In this document: one piece after another, positions 7,522 to 15,857 of the stretch
Layout of the letters: each line of letters starts with the position of its first letter
Numbering within the stretch: position 1 is the first letter of the stretch
DNA from: an uncultured Chitinophagaceae bacterium
GTDB taxonomy: Bacteria > Bacteroidota > Bacteroidia > Chitinophagales > Chitinophagaceae
DNA: 33,732 nt
Assembly (NCBI GenBank): GCA_934502905.1
Contig: CAKSVK010000015.1
Location: 1 to 33,732 of the forward strand
Direction of reading: 5' to 3'
Program-made: the position numbers and the translations under genes
Notes under the pieces: model-generated
Told to the model about the DNA's origin: nothing
What the model saw: the letters and a program-made list of their open reading frames with translations, nothing else
Databases searched by the model: none

Positions 7522-8682
7522 ATGAAACAACTTATTTTTTTGTTTTGCCTGGTTTCCGCCCGGACACTACCCGCCCAGGATACTTTGATAATGGTACAAA
7601 CGACCGGCAAGCTTCCCTTTCTGGAATATGGCCCCGGCGATAACAGGCTGGGGGGAGCCAAGATGACTTACCTGGATTCAGGTGTAGTGTTAAGGGTTGT
7701 CGACTCCCTGGACAGGGATTATATTGTACAGCTTTCGAAGCAGCACAGGGCTTTCATTGCCAAAGAACATGTACAGGCGGCACCGGAGAAATATTCACGT
7801 CCATGGAGCCTTACTACCAACTGGCGTGTATTTGGCGACGATACATTTGATTATGTCACCGTCAACGTGGAAGAACGGCTTCCCTACCGCAGCATTCAGC
7901 AGATCAGCCCCTCACGGGTAGTGATAGAACTGTTTGGTGCTACTTCCAATACAAACTGGATCACACACCTGCGTTCCGCAAAAGAGATCAAAAGCGCCTG
8001 GTATGAGCAAACCGAAGACGACGTCATGCGGATATTTATAGAGCTGAGGAACAAACAGCATTGGGGGCATTTTGTTTATTACGACAGCACGGGGCACAAA
8101 CTAACGATCCGCGTTAAACGCCAGCCGCCCCTCAACATCCGTAAGATGAACATCGCCATAGATGCAGGGCATGGGGGTGTAAATGTGGGTGCTACCGGCG
8201 TGTCATCGGGGATCACGGAAAAAGACTATACCCTCCGGATAGCCAGGGAACTGGATAAGCTGTTGAAGCAACGGAAGGTAAAAACTTTCATGACAAGGGA
8301 AAAAGATACTACACTCGAAATGGTTGACCGGGTGCAAATGCTCAGGGAAGCTAATCCTGACCTGTTGATCAGCATTCATCTTAACTCTTCCGGCAACATG
8401 CTGATAAGCGGAACCAGTACCTATTACCGTTATATAGGGTTTAAGGAGCTGTCGCAGTCTATCCTTAACAGGATGCTGGAGCTGAAACTCACGGAGATTG
8501 GAAATGTGGGAAGTTTTAACTTTGCCTTGAACGGACCAACAGAATACCCGAACTGCCTTGTGGAAGTAGCCTTCCTGAGCAATCTGCAGGATGAAAAAAG
8601 GATACTGGACCCTGCGTTTCATAAAGCGGTGGCACAAAAGATCTATGAAGGAATCAATGATTGGTTGAAGAAAATAAAATAA
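7522..8682 (+). CDS. N-acetylmuramoyl-L-alanine amidase (Amidase_3) with AMIN-like region
   Basis: A 386-residue exported peptidoglycan hydrolase that cleaves between N-acetylmuramic acid and L-alanine, as in septal splitting and wall recycling. Residues 1-19 form a signal peptide ending in ARTLPAQ. Residues about 22-85 look SH3-like. Residues about 95-200 form a beta-rich AMIN-type region that would target the wall or septum. The Amidase_3 domain covers about 207-384, with zinc ligands His217 (DAGHGG), Glu233 (TEKDYT) and His286 (SIHLNS) and catalytic Glu348 in NCLVEVAFLSN. All catalytic residues are intact. The downstream Dabb gene starts 17 nt after the stop, so the two may be cotranscribed. 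A terminator-like hairpin lies in the leader. Confidence 0.93.
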   Translation: MKQLIFLFCLVSARTLPAQDTLIMVQTTGKLPFLEYGPGDNRLGGAKMTYLDSGVVLRVVDSLDRDYIVQLSKQHRAFIAKEHVQAAPEKYSRPWSLTTNWRVFGDDTFDYVTVNVEERLPYRSIQQISPSRVVIELFGATSNTNWITHLRSAKEIKSAWYEQTEDDVMRIFIELRNKQHWGHFVYYDSTGHKLTIRVKRQPPLNIRKMNIAIDAGHGGVNVGATGVSSGITEKDYTLRIARELDKLLKQRKVKTFMTREKDTTLEMVDRVQMLREANPDLLISIHLNSSGNMLISGTSTYYRYIGFKELSQSILNRMLELKLTEIGNVGSFNFALNGPTEYPNCLVEVAFLSNLQDEKRILDPAFHKAVAQKIYEGINDWLKKIK

Positions 8683-8699
8683 TCTTTATACATTTAAGC

Positions 8700-9119
8700 A
8701 TGAAAAAAATCACCCGTCGCAGGTTCGTCCATCAGACAGCAAAAACAGCAATAGGGGCTGCATTGGTTGCCGCGACAATTACAAATAATACTAAAGCAAT
8801 GAGCAGTAACAAAAACCCGTTTATTCATCATGTTTATTTTTGGTTGAATAAAGCCGACAGTAAAGAAGATCTTGCAAAACTTGTTGAAGGATTAAAAAAA
8901 CTATCGGCAGTGAAGACCATCAAAGTGTCGTATATAGGAAAGCCGGCTGACACGAACCGGGAAGTAATTGATTCCTCCTATAATATCTCATGGCTGTGCT
9001 TCTTCGATAGCAAAGCCGATCAGGACAGCTACCAGGTAGATCCTATTCACCTCGATTTTGTGAAACAATGCCAGCATTTGTGGAAGAAGGTAATAGTGTA
9101 TGATACCGTTGGCATTTAA
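8700..9119 (+). CDS. Tat-exported Dabb (stress-responsive A/B barrel) protein
   Basis: A 139-residue protein. The ATG at 8700 (MKKITRRRFVHQ) is chosen over an in-frame start at 8661, because it begins a Tat-type signal with twin arginines followed by a hydrophobic segment, and because the longer form would overlap the amidase gene. Mature residues from about 36 match the Dabb fold: it opens IHHVYFWLN, has a helix KEDLAKLVEGLKKL, a central VSYIGKPADTNREV and ends LWKKVIVYDTVG. Dabb domains are small dimeric ferredoxin-like barrels, and no specific reaction can be assigned. The gene ends in a strong terminator and may be read through from the amidase gene. Confidence 0.85.
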   Translation: MKKITRRRFVHQTAKTAIGAALVAATITNNTKAMSSNKNPFIHHVYFWLNKADSKEDLAKLVEGLKKLSAVKTIKVSYIGKPADTNREVIDSSYNISWLCFFDSKADQDSYQVDPIHLDFVKQCQHLWKKVIVYDTVGI

Positions 9120-9138
9120 CTGTAGTATATGTTACAAG

Positions 9139-9176
9139 GCATAAAGGACTTCATGCAGAAGTCCTTTATGCTTTTA
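9139..9176 (+). terminator. Strong intrinsic terminator after the Dabb gene
   Basis: A perfect 13-bp stem, GCATAAAGGACTT (9139-9151) with AAGTCCTTTATGC (9159-9171), has a 7-nt loop and is followed by TTTTAG. It separates the rightward amidase-Dabb pair from the leftward lipoprotein gene. Confidence 0.85.
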
Positions 9177-9195
9177 GTGTTTATTCAAATGGAGG

Positions 9196-9498
9196 CTATC
9201 TTCTTGTGTGTTTTACCCATCTGCCCTGTACCCATATTTTCTTTCCCCTGTGGTGATCCCAGTGACCATTTACCCATGCATGTCCTTTACGCGGGGCTAT
9301 ATAACGTGGCGGCACATATGCATATCTACCCCTGTGCATCCGGTATTCAGGTCCCATTAATATGGCGCCTGCAAACGGCGGCGGTGGTGATGCTATTATT
9401 ACGGGCGGCGGCGGCACATATACCCGGGATGTGGAAGCGCAGGCAGAAAACAACAGGATCACTACCAGGGCTCCTGCAGTTGTAAATATAGTTTTCAT
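9196..9498 (-). CDS. Small YXWGXW/WVxGHW-repeat lipoprotein
   Basis: A 100-residue envelope protein. The ATG at 9498 (MKTIFTTAG) is chosen because it begins a lipoprotein signal peptide with a lipobox LFSAC; an upstream in-frame start at 9531 would bury the signal. The mature part is Pro-rich (VPPPPV, SPPPP), followed by two tryptophan repeats, WVNGHW and WVQGRW, within a basic, His- and Arg-rich tail. Proteins of this type are common in Bacteroidota and Proteobacteria, but their function is not established. It lies downstream of pirin on the same strand, with a 117-nt gap. Confidence 0.75.
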   Translation of the reverse strand: MKTIFTTAGALVVILLFSACASTSRVYVPPPPVIIASPPPPFAGAILMGPEYRMHRGRYAYVPPRYIAPRKGHAWVNGHWDHHRGKKIWVQGRWVKHTRR

Positions 9499-9615
9499 GA
9501 CTTTTAGTTTAATAATGAAACCATATCCCATAGACCTTTGCCTGTGGCGGAAGTTTAGCCGCCCGCTGGCTTTTAACCCAACTTTTGCAGACGGGGGTGA
9601 TGATGAGCCGGCTAA

Positions 9616-10485
9616 CTATTCCAGGTACCCGAACTTACCCCGGTTGAAGTCTTCAAATGCCTGCTGTAATTCTTCATGTGTATTCATCAGAAAAGGGCCA
9701 TAAGCAGCTATTGGTTCGTCAATCGGCTCTCCGCTCAAAATCAGGACAATACTATCTTCTTCTGCTGTAATGGATACTTCATCCCCATTGTTCTCAAACA
9801 AAACAAAGTGGTCTGCAGGCGCTTTTTCTCCATTTACCATCACATCGCCTTCTACCACCAGCAATCCGGTATTAAATTTTTCCGGGAACGGAATGGAAAC
9901 ATTCATCCCCTTTTTCAACCGTACATTGAAGAGGTTAACCGGCGTGAAGGTCAGTGCGGGACCTTTCAAGCCTTTATATTCACCGGCAATTACTTCTACT
10001 GTTCCGCCATTATCCGGCAGCGGGTATCGGGTGATCATGCCGGCTGTAATGGACTGGTACCTGGGCGGGTGCATTTTATTTTTGGCAGGCAGGTTCACCC
10101 AAAGCTGTACCATTTGAAAAGGACCTCCGGACTTGCTGTAATGTTCTTCATGATATTCTTTATGCAGGATGCCTGCTCCTGCCGTCATCCATTGCACGTC
10201 TCCCTGGCGTATAACGCCGCTGTTGCCGGCACTGTCGTGGTGTGCCACACTTCCGTGGTAGGCAATGGTAACCGTTTCAAAACCACGATGCGGATGCACG
10301 CCTACACCTCTTGGTTCGTTTTTTGCAGGAAAATCAATCCTGGAGTTATAGTCCATCAAAAAGAACGGGCTCATCCTTTTATTGTGAATAGGTCCTCCCG
10401 GAAAAAAATTATGTACCCGGAAGCCGTCTCCTACCATGTGCGGAGCCGGTGGTGCAATGATCTGTTGTATCTTTTTTAAGCTCAT
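9616..10485 (-). CDS. Pirin family protein
   Basis: A 289-residue double-cupin protein. The N-terminal cupin has the metal-binding HPHRGFET motif and a second ligand pair in GILHKEYHEE (His and Glu two residues apart), matching the His-His-His-Glu iron site of pirins. The PGG and MDYNSRIDFP region near the N-terminus is also typical. The C-terminal pirin domain (about 175-280) ends with a GEPIDEPIAAYGPFLMN signature. Characterised relatives include quercetin 2,3-dioxygenases and redox-sensing regulators; which role applies here cannot be told from sequence. The gene is divergent from glmS with a 216-bp shared upstream region. Confidence 0.9.
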   Translation of the reverse strand: MSLKKIQQIIAPPAPHMVGDGFRVHNFFPGGPIHNKRMSPFFLMDYNSRIDFPAKNEPRGVGVHPHRGFETVTIAYHGSVAHHDSAGNSGVIRQGDVQWMTAGAGILHKEYHEEHYSKSGGPFQMVQLWVNLPAKNKMHPPRYQSITAGMITRYPLPDNGGTVEVIAGEYKGLKGPALTFTPVNLFNVRLKKGMNVSIPFPEKFNTGLLVVEGDVMVNGEKAPADHFVLFENNGDEVSITAEEDSIVLILSGEPIDEPIAAYGPFLMNTHEELQQAFEDFNRGKFGYLE

Positions 10486-10641
10486 ATAAAAATGTATTTA
10501 GTGTTATATGAGGTGTAAAATTACCCTGCCGGTGACGGCTGGCCATTGATCTTTGTTAAGAAAGAGCAGATGTGTGACTGTAGTTTACATATGTTTTTTT
10601 CATTATGACGTTATTAAAAATCTAAAAATAATTGTACTTTG

Positions 10642-10655
10642 CGCAATCGATTGCG
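10642..10655. promoter_or_regulatory. Perfect 14-bp palindrome, LacI-type operator candidate, upstream of glmS
   Basis: CGCAATCGATTGCG is a perfect palindrome with a central CG, the layout typical of LacI/PurR-family operators. It begins one base after TACTTTG (10635-10641), which resembles a shortened -7 element, so a bound protein would cover the start of transcription. It lies 46 nt before the glmS ATG and 156 nt from pirin. No regulator gene is present in the window. The identity of the binding protein is inference. Confidence 0.5.
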
Positions 10656-10701
10656 TTGCCTGGTAGCTTTTTAATGTTTACAAATCAATTTTTTAAATCT
10701 T

Positions 10702-12537
10702 ATGTGTGGAATAGTAGCTTATATTGGTCATCGGCAGGCATATCCGGTTATAATTAAAGGTTTGAAAAGGCTGGAGTACAGAGGGTACGACAGCGCAGGT
10801 ATAGCGCTGCTTGACGGCGGCATGAAGCTGTATAAAAAGATGGGAAAAGTAGCGGCTTTGGAAGATGCGGTTATCGGTAAGAATGTAGAAGGTAATATAG
10901 GAATAGGGCATACCCGCTGGGCAACACATGGTGAACCGAGCGACAGGAATGCACACCCCCACATATCTAACAGCGGTAAGCTGGCGATGATCCATAATGG
11001 TATTATTGAGAATTATGCATCGCTCAAGCGGGAACTTTTGAAGAAAGGTTATCATTTTACAAGTGATACGGATACAGAAGTATTGCTGAATTTCATAGAA
11101 GATATTCAACAGAACAATGAAAGTACCCTGGAGGAAGCATTACGGATCGCGTTGAAAAGAGTGGTGGGGGCATACGTGATCGTGCTGATAGACCAGGATA
11201 ACCCGGGAACATTGATCGCGGCAAGAAAAGGCAGTCCGTTGGTGATCGGTATCGGCAAGGGAGAACATTTTCTGGCGAGTGACGCATCACCGATCATTGA
11301 GTATACCAAGGAAGTGGTATATGTGAACGATTACGAGATCGCTATTATAAAACCCGATGAGCTGATCTTAAAAAATCTGGGTAATGAGAGGCAGACACCT
11401 TTCATCCAAAAGCTTGACCTGGAACTGGCAGCCATAGAAAAAGGAGGATATGATCACTTTATGCTCAAGGAAATATTTGAGCAGCCCGGTACCATACATG
11501 ATTCGCTGAGGGGAAGGCTGGATGTGCAGAAGGGAAGCATTACCATGTCGGGGATCGAAAATAATATAGATAAAATAAAAGATGCAAACCGCATACTGAT
11601 CATTGCCTGCGGTACCAGTTGGCATGCAGGATTAATAGCGGAATATATCATCGAGGAGCTCTGCCGTATCCCGGTGGAAGTGGAGTATGCCTCCGAGTTC
11701 AGGTACAGAAATCCTGTCATCAACAAAGGAGATATGATCATTGCTGTTTCCCAGAGTGGAGAAACCGCAGATACGTTGGTGGCTATTGAGAATGCGAAAG
11801 AGCAGGGCGCTATCATCCTGGGCGTTGTAAATGTGGTAGGCTCTTCTATCGCCCGGTTATCACATGCCGGGGCCTACACACACGCGGGGCCGGAAATAGG
11901 TGTGGCAAGTACCAAAGCGTTTACGGCGCAGCTTACTGTTTTGACGATGATTGCCTTGCGGATCGCCAAAGAAAGAAGCACTATTAGCAATGAACGTTAC
12001 CTGCATTTGCTGGATGAACTGAATAATGTGCCGCAGAAAGTTGCAGAGGTGCTGGAGAATACTGATCATATAAGGAATGTTGCCTTAAAATACCAGGATG
12101 CTACCGATGCCTTATACCTGGGCCGCGGTTATAACTTTCCTGTTGCGTTGGAAGGCGCCCTCAAGCTGAAGGAGATATCGTACATCCATGCGGAAGGATA
12201 TCCCGCAGCAGAGATGAAGCATGGACCGATTGCCCTGGTAGATGAAAAATTGCCGGTGATATTTGTGGCCACTAAGGATGCCTATCACGAGAAAATCGTC
12301 AGCAATATACAGGAGATCAAGGCGCGGAAGGGGAAGGTAATTGCCGTAATTACTGAAGGAGATTATGTAATTACAGACCTGGCAGATGATGTGCTGCCGG
12401 TACCTGCCGCGGATGAAGTGATAGCTCCTATTATCAGCACCATACCCCTGCAGTTGCTTTCGTACTACATTGGAGTGGCCAGGGGATATGATGTGGATAA
12501 GCCCAGAAACCTTGCTAAAAGTGTGACTGTAGAATAA
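10702..12537 (+). CDS. glmS: Glutamine-fructose-6-phosphate aminotransferase (isomerizing)
   Basis: A 611-residue cytoplasmic enzyme making glucosamine-6-phosphate from fructose-6-phosphate and glutamine, the first step towards UDP-GlcNAc. Cys2 directly after the initiator Met is the glutaminase nucleophile (CGIVAYIGHR), supported by GYDSAGIA, HTRWATHGEPSDRNAHPH and HNGIIENY. Two SIS sugar-isomerase domains follow (about 285-420 with SQSGETADT, and about 455-595 with EGALKLKEISYIHAEGY). The C-terminus, KPRNLAKSVTVE, is the conserved end needed for the active site. Length is normal. It is probably the first gene of a unit with DUF4954 (23-nt gap) and DUF502. No glmS ribozyme is seen in the leader; the visible control element is the palindrome upstream. 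Confidence 0.97.
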   Translation: MCGIVAYIGHRQAYPVIIKGLKRLEYRGYDSAGIALLDGGMKLYKKMGKVAALEDAVIGKNVEGNIGIGHTRWATHGEPSDRNAHPHISNSGKLAMIHNGIIENYASLKRELLKKGYHFTSDTDTEVLLNFIEDIQQNNESTLEEALRIALKRVVGAYVIVLIDQDNPGTLIAARKGSPLVIGIGKGEHFLASDASPIIEYTKEVVYVNDYEIAIIKPDELILKNLGNERQTPFIQKLDLELAAIEKGGYDHFMLKEIFEQPGTIHDSLRGRLDVQKGSITMSGIENNIDKIKDANRILIIACGTSWHAGLIAEYIIEELCRIPVEVEYASEFRYRNPVINKGDMIIAVSQSGETADTLVAIENAKEQGAIILGVVNVVGSSIARLSHAGAYTHAGPEIGVASTKAFTAQLTVLTMIALRIAKERSTISNERYLHLLDELNNVPQKVAEVLENTDHIRNVALKYQDATDALYLGRGYNFPVALEGALKLKEISYIHAEGYPAAEMKHGPIALVDEKLPVIFVATKDAYHEKIVSNIQEIKARKGKVIAVITEGDYVITDLADDVLPVPAADEVIAPIISTIPLQLLSYYIGVARGYDVDKPRNLAKSVTVE

Positions 12538-12560
12538 GTTTAAAACGTAAATGAACGCCT

Positions 12561-14768
12561 TTGAACCGGATTACAAAAAGAAGCCTTGATTCTTTAGGAT
12601 ACAATTTTATAGCTGCAGAATACCTGCCTGAAGGGCAGGATGAATATTACCTGCGGAATATTCAAAACAGGAATGGTATACAATACCGTGGATTGAGCGC
12701 CTGGGAAATAGAAGTGCTGGTGCGCAACAGGAATGCGTCGGACGACTGGAACAAGATATTGGTATCCGATGCATTCAACCCCGAGCTGGTAAAAAACTGT
12801 AAGTTTTTCGGACTGGTTCGTATCGGTAAGCTGGAACCCTATTACCTGGAATATCATAACCTGCGTATGCCGGTAGGCTTGTATAACAGCACTATTATCA
12901 GCTGCGATTTTGGAGATAATGTAGTGGTAGATGGTGTTAACTATTTATCTCATTACATTATAGGGAGCGAGGTGATACTGGTGAATATCAATGAGCTTTC
13001 CGTTACCAATGCCGCCAAGTTTGGCAATGGCATTATCAAGGAAGGGGAGCCGGAAAATATCAGGATATGGCTCGAGCTGTGCAACGAGAACGGCGGAAGA
13101 AAAGTAATGCCTTTCACAGGAATGCTGCCGGGTGATGCCTGGCTGTGGTCGAAGTACCGGGAAGATGAGGCATTGCTGGATAAATTTAAGGAGTTTACCC
13201 AAAAAGAATATGATGTCAGGCGGGGGTATTATGGAAAGATCGGGGACCGGACCATCATCAAAAATACCAGCATCATCAAGGATGCCTGGATCGGTACCGA
13301 TGCCTATATTAAGGGTGCCAATAAGTTAAAAAATATAACGGTCAGCTCTTCGGCAGAAGCACCCTCCCAGATCGGAGAAGGATGCGAAATGGTCAATGGT
13401 ATCATGGGCCTGGGATGCCGGGCTTTTTACGGGGTAAAGGCAGTCCGGTTTATTATGGCGTCTAATTCCCAGTTGAAGTATGGCGCTCGTCTTATCAATT
13501 CCTATCTCGGAAACAATTCAACCATTTCATGTTGTGAAGTACTGAATTCACTGATCTTTCCGGCGCATGAGCAACACCATAACAATTCGTTTTTATGTGC
13601 CGCGGTGGTAATGGGACAGAGCAATATGGCGGCCGGTGCTACGATCGGCTCCAACCATAATTCGCGCAGCCCGGACGGAGAATTAATAGCCGGGCGTGGC
13701 TTTTGGCCGGGCCTGTGTGTAAGCATAAAACATAATTCTAAGTTTGCCTGCTTCAATATTCTCGCGAAAGGTGATTATCCTGCGGAGTTGAATATTCCGT
13801 TCCCGTTTGCACTGATCGCTAACGACGTAACCCATGACAGGCTGGTAGTGATGCCGGCATATTGGTTTTTGTATAACCTGTATGCCATCGCCAGGAATGA
13901 ATGGAAATACCAGGACCGGGATGCAAGAGTGGAGAAGGTGCAGCAAATTGAATTTGGATCGCTGGCCCCGGATACGATCGCGGAGGTGACCGGGTCGTTA
14001 CCCCTGCTGGAGAAATTTACAGGACGTGCCTTTTTACGTACAAAATACCCGGAACGGCACTTTTCAGATAAAGAGGAAAAAAAGGCAGGGCAAAAACTTC
14101 TAAGAAATCATGATCCCATTGTTGAAACGCTGGAAATACTGGCGGAAGGTCTTGAAAACAGCGACCGTAAAACGGTATTGATCAAAGTGCAGCAGGCATA
14201 TGATATTTTCAGACAACTGGTACGCTACTATACCGCGTTGGAGCTTATTTCCTGCATCCAACAATATGGTATAAAGTCTTTTGCCGGATTGAGAAAATAT
14301 ATACCTGCGAAGCCGAAGAAAAACACATGGCTGAACGTTGGCGGGCAGCTTATTCCAACCCATATTGTAGAAAAGCTGAGAAAGGACGTGAAGCAGGAAA
14401 AGCTAAAGGACTGGTCGGACATCCACAACTTTTATATCACCCAGGCCCAGACCTATCCGGACCAAAAGCGGGAGCATGCGTTGGCATGCCTGATGGAGGT
14501 AATGCAACTAACGCCTTCCGGGTTTGACAAATCTTTCTTCAGGGAATTGCTGGAAGAGACGATCGCCACCAAGCAGTGGCTTACAAAGGGCATTTACAGC
14601 TCAAGGGCCAAAGACTATTCAAATCCTTTCAGGAAGATGGTATACGATACCCAGGCAGAAATGGATACAGTGATCGGTAAGCTGGAAGACAACAGCTTTA
14701 TCAATCTGCAGAAAAAGGAGTTGGAGCGTTTTAAAAGACAGGTTAAAAAGCTTGTCCGGGAATTGTAG
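12561..14768 (+). CDS. DUF4954 family protein with left-handed beta-helix-like core
   Basis: A 735-residue protein recognised as DUF4954, common in Bacteroidota. Early conserved words are YRGLSAWEIEVL and DDWNKILVSDAFNPELV. Residues about 85-400 are rich in short Ile/Val/Asn/Gly rungs (for example GDRTIIKNTSIIKDAWIGTD and NSTISCCEVLNS), like the hexapeptide beta-helix of sugar-nucleotide acyl- and uridyltransferases. The C-terminal 300 residues are helical and basic, and include KKNTWLNVGGQLIP. An in-frame stop at 12552-12554 excludes an upstream start, and an ATG at 12551 is out of frame and closes quickly, so translation probably starts at TTG 12561. The 23-nt gap to glmS suggests a link to amino-sugar metabolism. 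No reaction is established. Confidence 0.8.
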   Translation: MNRITKRSLDSLGYNFIAAEYLPEGQDEYYLRNIQNRNGIQYRGLSAWEIEVLVRNRNASDDWNKILVSDAFNPELVKNCKFFGLVRIGKLEPYYLEYHNLRMPVGLYNSTIISCDFGDNVVVDGVNYLSHYIIGSEVILVNINELSVTNAAKFGNGIIKEGEPENIRIWLELCNENGGRKVMPFTGMLPGDAWLWSKYREDEALLDKFKEFTQKEYDVRRGYYGKIGDRTIIKNTSIIKDAWIGTDAYIKGANKLKNITVSSSAEAPSQIGEGCEMVNGIMGLGCRAFYGVKAVRFIMASNSQLKYGARLINSYLGNNSTISCCEVLNSLIFPAHEQHHNNSFLCAAVVMGQSNMAAGATIGSNHNSRSPDGELIAGRGFWPGLCVSIKHNSKFACFNILAKGDYPAELNIPFPFALIANDVTHDRLVVMPAYWFLYNLYAIARNEWKYQDRDARVEKVQQIEFGSLAPDTIAEVTGSLPLLEKFTGRAFLRTKYPERHFSDKEEKKAGQKLLRNHDPIVETLEILAEGLENSDRKTVLIKVQQAYDIFRQLVRYYTALELISCIQQYGIKSFAGLRKYIPAKPKKNTWLNVGGQLIPTHIVEKLRKDVKQEKLKDWSDIHNFYITQAQTYPDQKREHALACLMEVMQLTPSGFDKSFFRELLEETIATKQWLTKGIYSSRAKDYSNPFRKMVYDTQAEMDTVIGKLEDNSFINLQKKELERFKRQVKKLVREL

Positions 14769-14836
14769 GGTTTTAAAAGCGTAAAATAATTTTTCAGCCC
14801 GTTTATGTTGTTTAGATTGTAACTACATACGTATAT

Positions 14837-15448
14837 ATGCTTTTTAAAAACCGGCTTAAAAGTGCCTTTCATTATTTCCTGCAGGGGCTTATTATTCTTG
14901 CGCCTATCGTTATAACCATCTGGGCCGTTACCTCGCTGTTTAATTTTATAGACAGGATACTTCCGGATATCCTGGAGAAGTTTTTCCCCCAGCTTTCTGT
15001 GTATTATGTTCCGGGGCTCGGACTATTGGTAGCTGTTATCATCATTGTGTTCGTAGGGTACATCTCCGGGTCTTTTATATTCGGTAAGCTGGTTGACCTT
15101 TTTGATAATATACTTCAAAAGACGCCCGGCATTAAAATTATTTATTCCACGGTAAAAGATTTTTTTGAGGCTTTTGCAGGCAATAAAAGAAAGTTCGATA
15201 AGGCTGTGCTGGTATCTGTTGAAGCAATTGATGTGTGGAGAATAGGGTTTATTACCCAACAGGAGCTGGATGAGTTTGGGCTGCATGAATATGTTGCTGT
15301 ATATGTGCCCCAGTCCTATGCCTTTGCCGGTCACTTATATTTTGTTAAGCGTGAACGTGTAAAAAAAATAGGCGACATAGGTGCTGCAGATGCGATGAAG
15401 TTTGCCATTTCCGGAGGCGTCACAGCGTTAGAGGATGACACAAAGTAA
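14837..15448 (+). CDS. DUF502 family membrane protein
   Basis: A 203-residue inner-membrane protein of the DUF502 family. Two transmembrane segments are visible: about residues 14-38 (FLQGLIILAPIVITIWAV) and 57-80 (GLGLLVAVIIIVFVGYISG). Typical family words follow: GKLVDLFDNILQKTPGIKIIYSTVKDFFEAF, split across the second half of the membrane region, then a soluble VLVSVEAIDVWRIGFIT, the YVPQSYAFAGHLYFV segment and a SGGV end. Function is unknown; some relatives are proposed to act in envelope or cargo trafficking. The 68-nt gap to DUF4954 on the same strand is compatible with cotranscription, but no terminator or promoter was identified between them. Confidence 0.85.
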   Translation: MLFKNRLKSAFHYFLQGLIILAPIVITIWAVTSLFNFIDRILPDILEKFFPQLSVYYVPGLGLLVAVIIIVFVGYISGSFIFGKLVDLFDNILQKTPGIKIIYSTVKDFFEAFAGNKRKFDKAVLVSVEAIDVWRIGFITQQELDEFGLHEYVAVYVPQSYAFAGHLYFVKRERVKKIGDIGAADAMKFAISGGVTALEDDTK

Positions 15449-15451
15449 GTC

Positions 15452-15770
15452 CTGATTTTTGATTTTGGGCTTTTTGATTTTGCTCTTCTTCCAATCAGAA
15501 ATCGTATATCAGGCAATCAGTAATCTTTTGATTATTTTTGATTTTGGGATTCCCAGTTTCGGTTTTCTTCTTCAATCAGAAATCGTATATCCAACATCAG
15601 CGATCTTTTGATTATTTCTGATTTTTGATTTTGGGCTTTTTGATTTTGCTCTTCTTCCAATCAGAAATCGTATATCAGGCAATCAGCAATCCTTTGTTTA
15701 TTTTTGATTTTGGGCTTTCCGATTTCGTTTTTCTTCTTCCAATCAGAAATCATACATCCAACATCAGCAA
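15452..15770. repeat. Four-copy tandem repeat (~83 bp) arranged as a duplicated dimer
   Basis: The word aatcagaaatcgtatat (or a close variant) recurs at 15493, 15574, 15659 and 15741, giving unit lengths of 81, 85 and 82 bp. Units 1 and 3 are identical for 69 bp (15452-15520 and 15618-15686); units 2 and 4 are more alike than neighbours, sharing the ccaacatcag end. The array therefore arose from a two-unit block of about 166 bp that was copied once. Strands are asymmetric (T-rich on plus). No coding potential is seen in 15449-15857. Confidence 0.85.
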
Positions 15771-15857
15771 TAACAGAAAAATTTATTCCGGTTGCAGTAT
15801 TTAATTCTGTAGAAAAGCAGTATCTTTTTACAGGTTAAATCATGTAAAGCTAACACT

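Noticed and set aside
9676..10479. Long open frame antisense to the pirin gene
   Set aside because: It is a shadow of pirin: no domain features, cysteine- and histidine-rich random composition, and the pirin metal motifs lie on the opposite strand.
10642..10701. glmS ribozyme in the glmS leader
   Set aside because: The leader is only about 60 nt after the promoter-like word and lacks the long conserved core; that ribozyme is mainly found in Gram-positive bacteria.
15452..15770. Direct repeats suggesting a CRISPR array
   Set aside because: The ~83-bp units are contiguous variants without unique spacers, with no short constant repeat and no cas genes.
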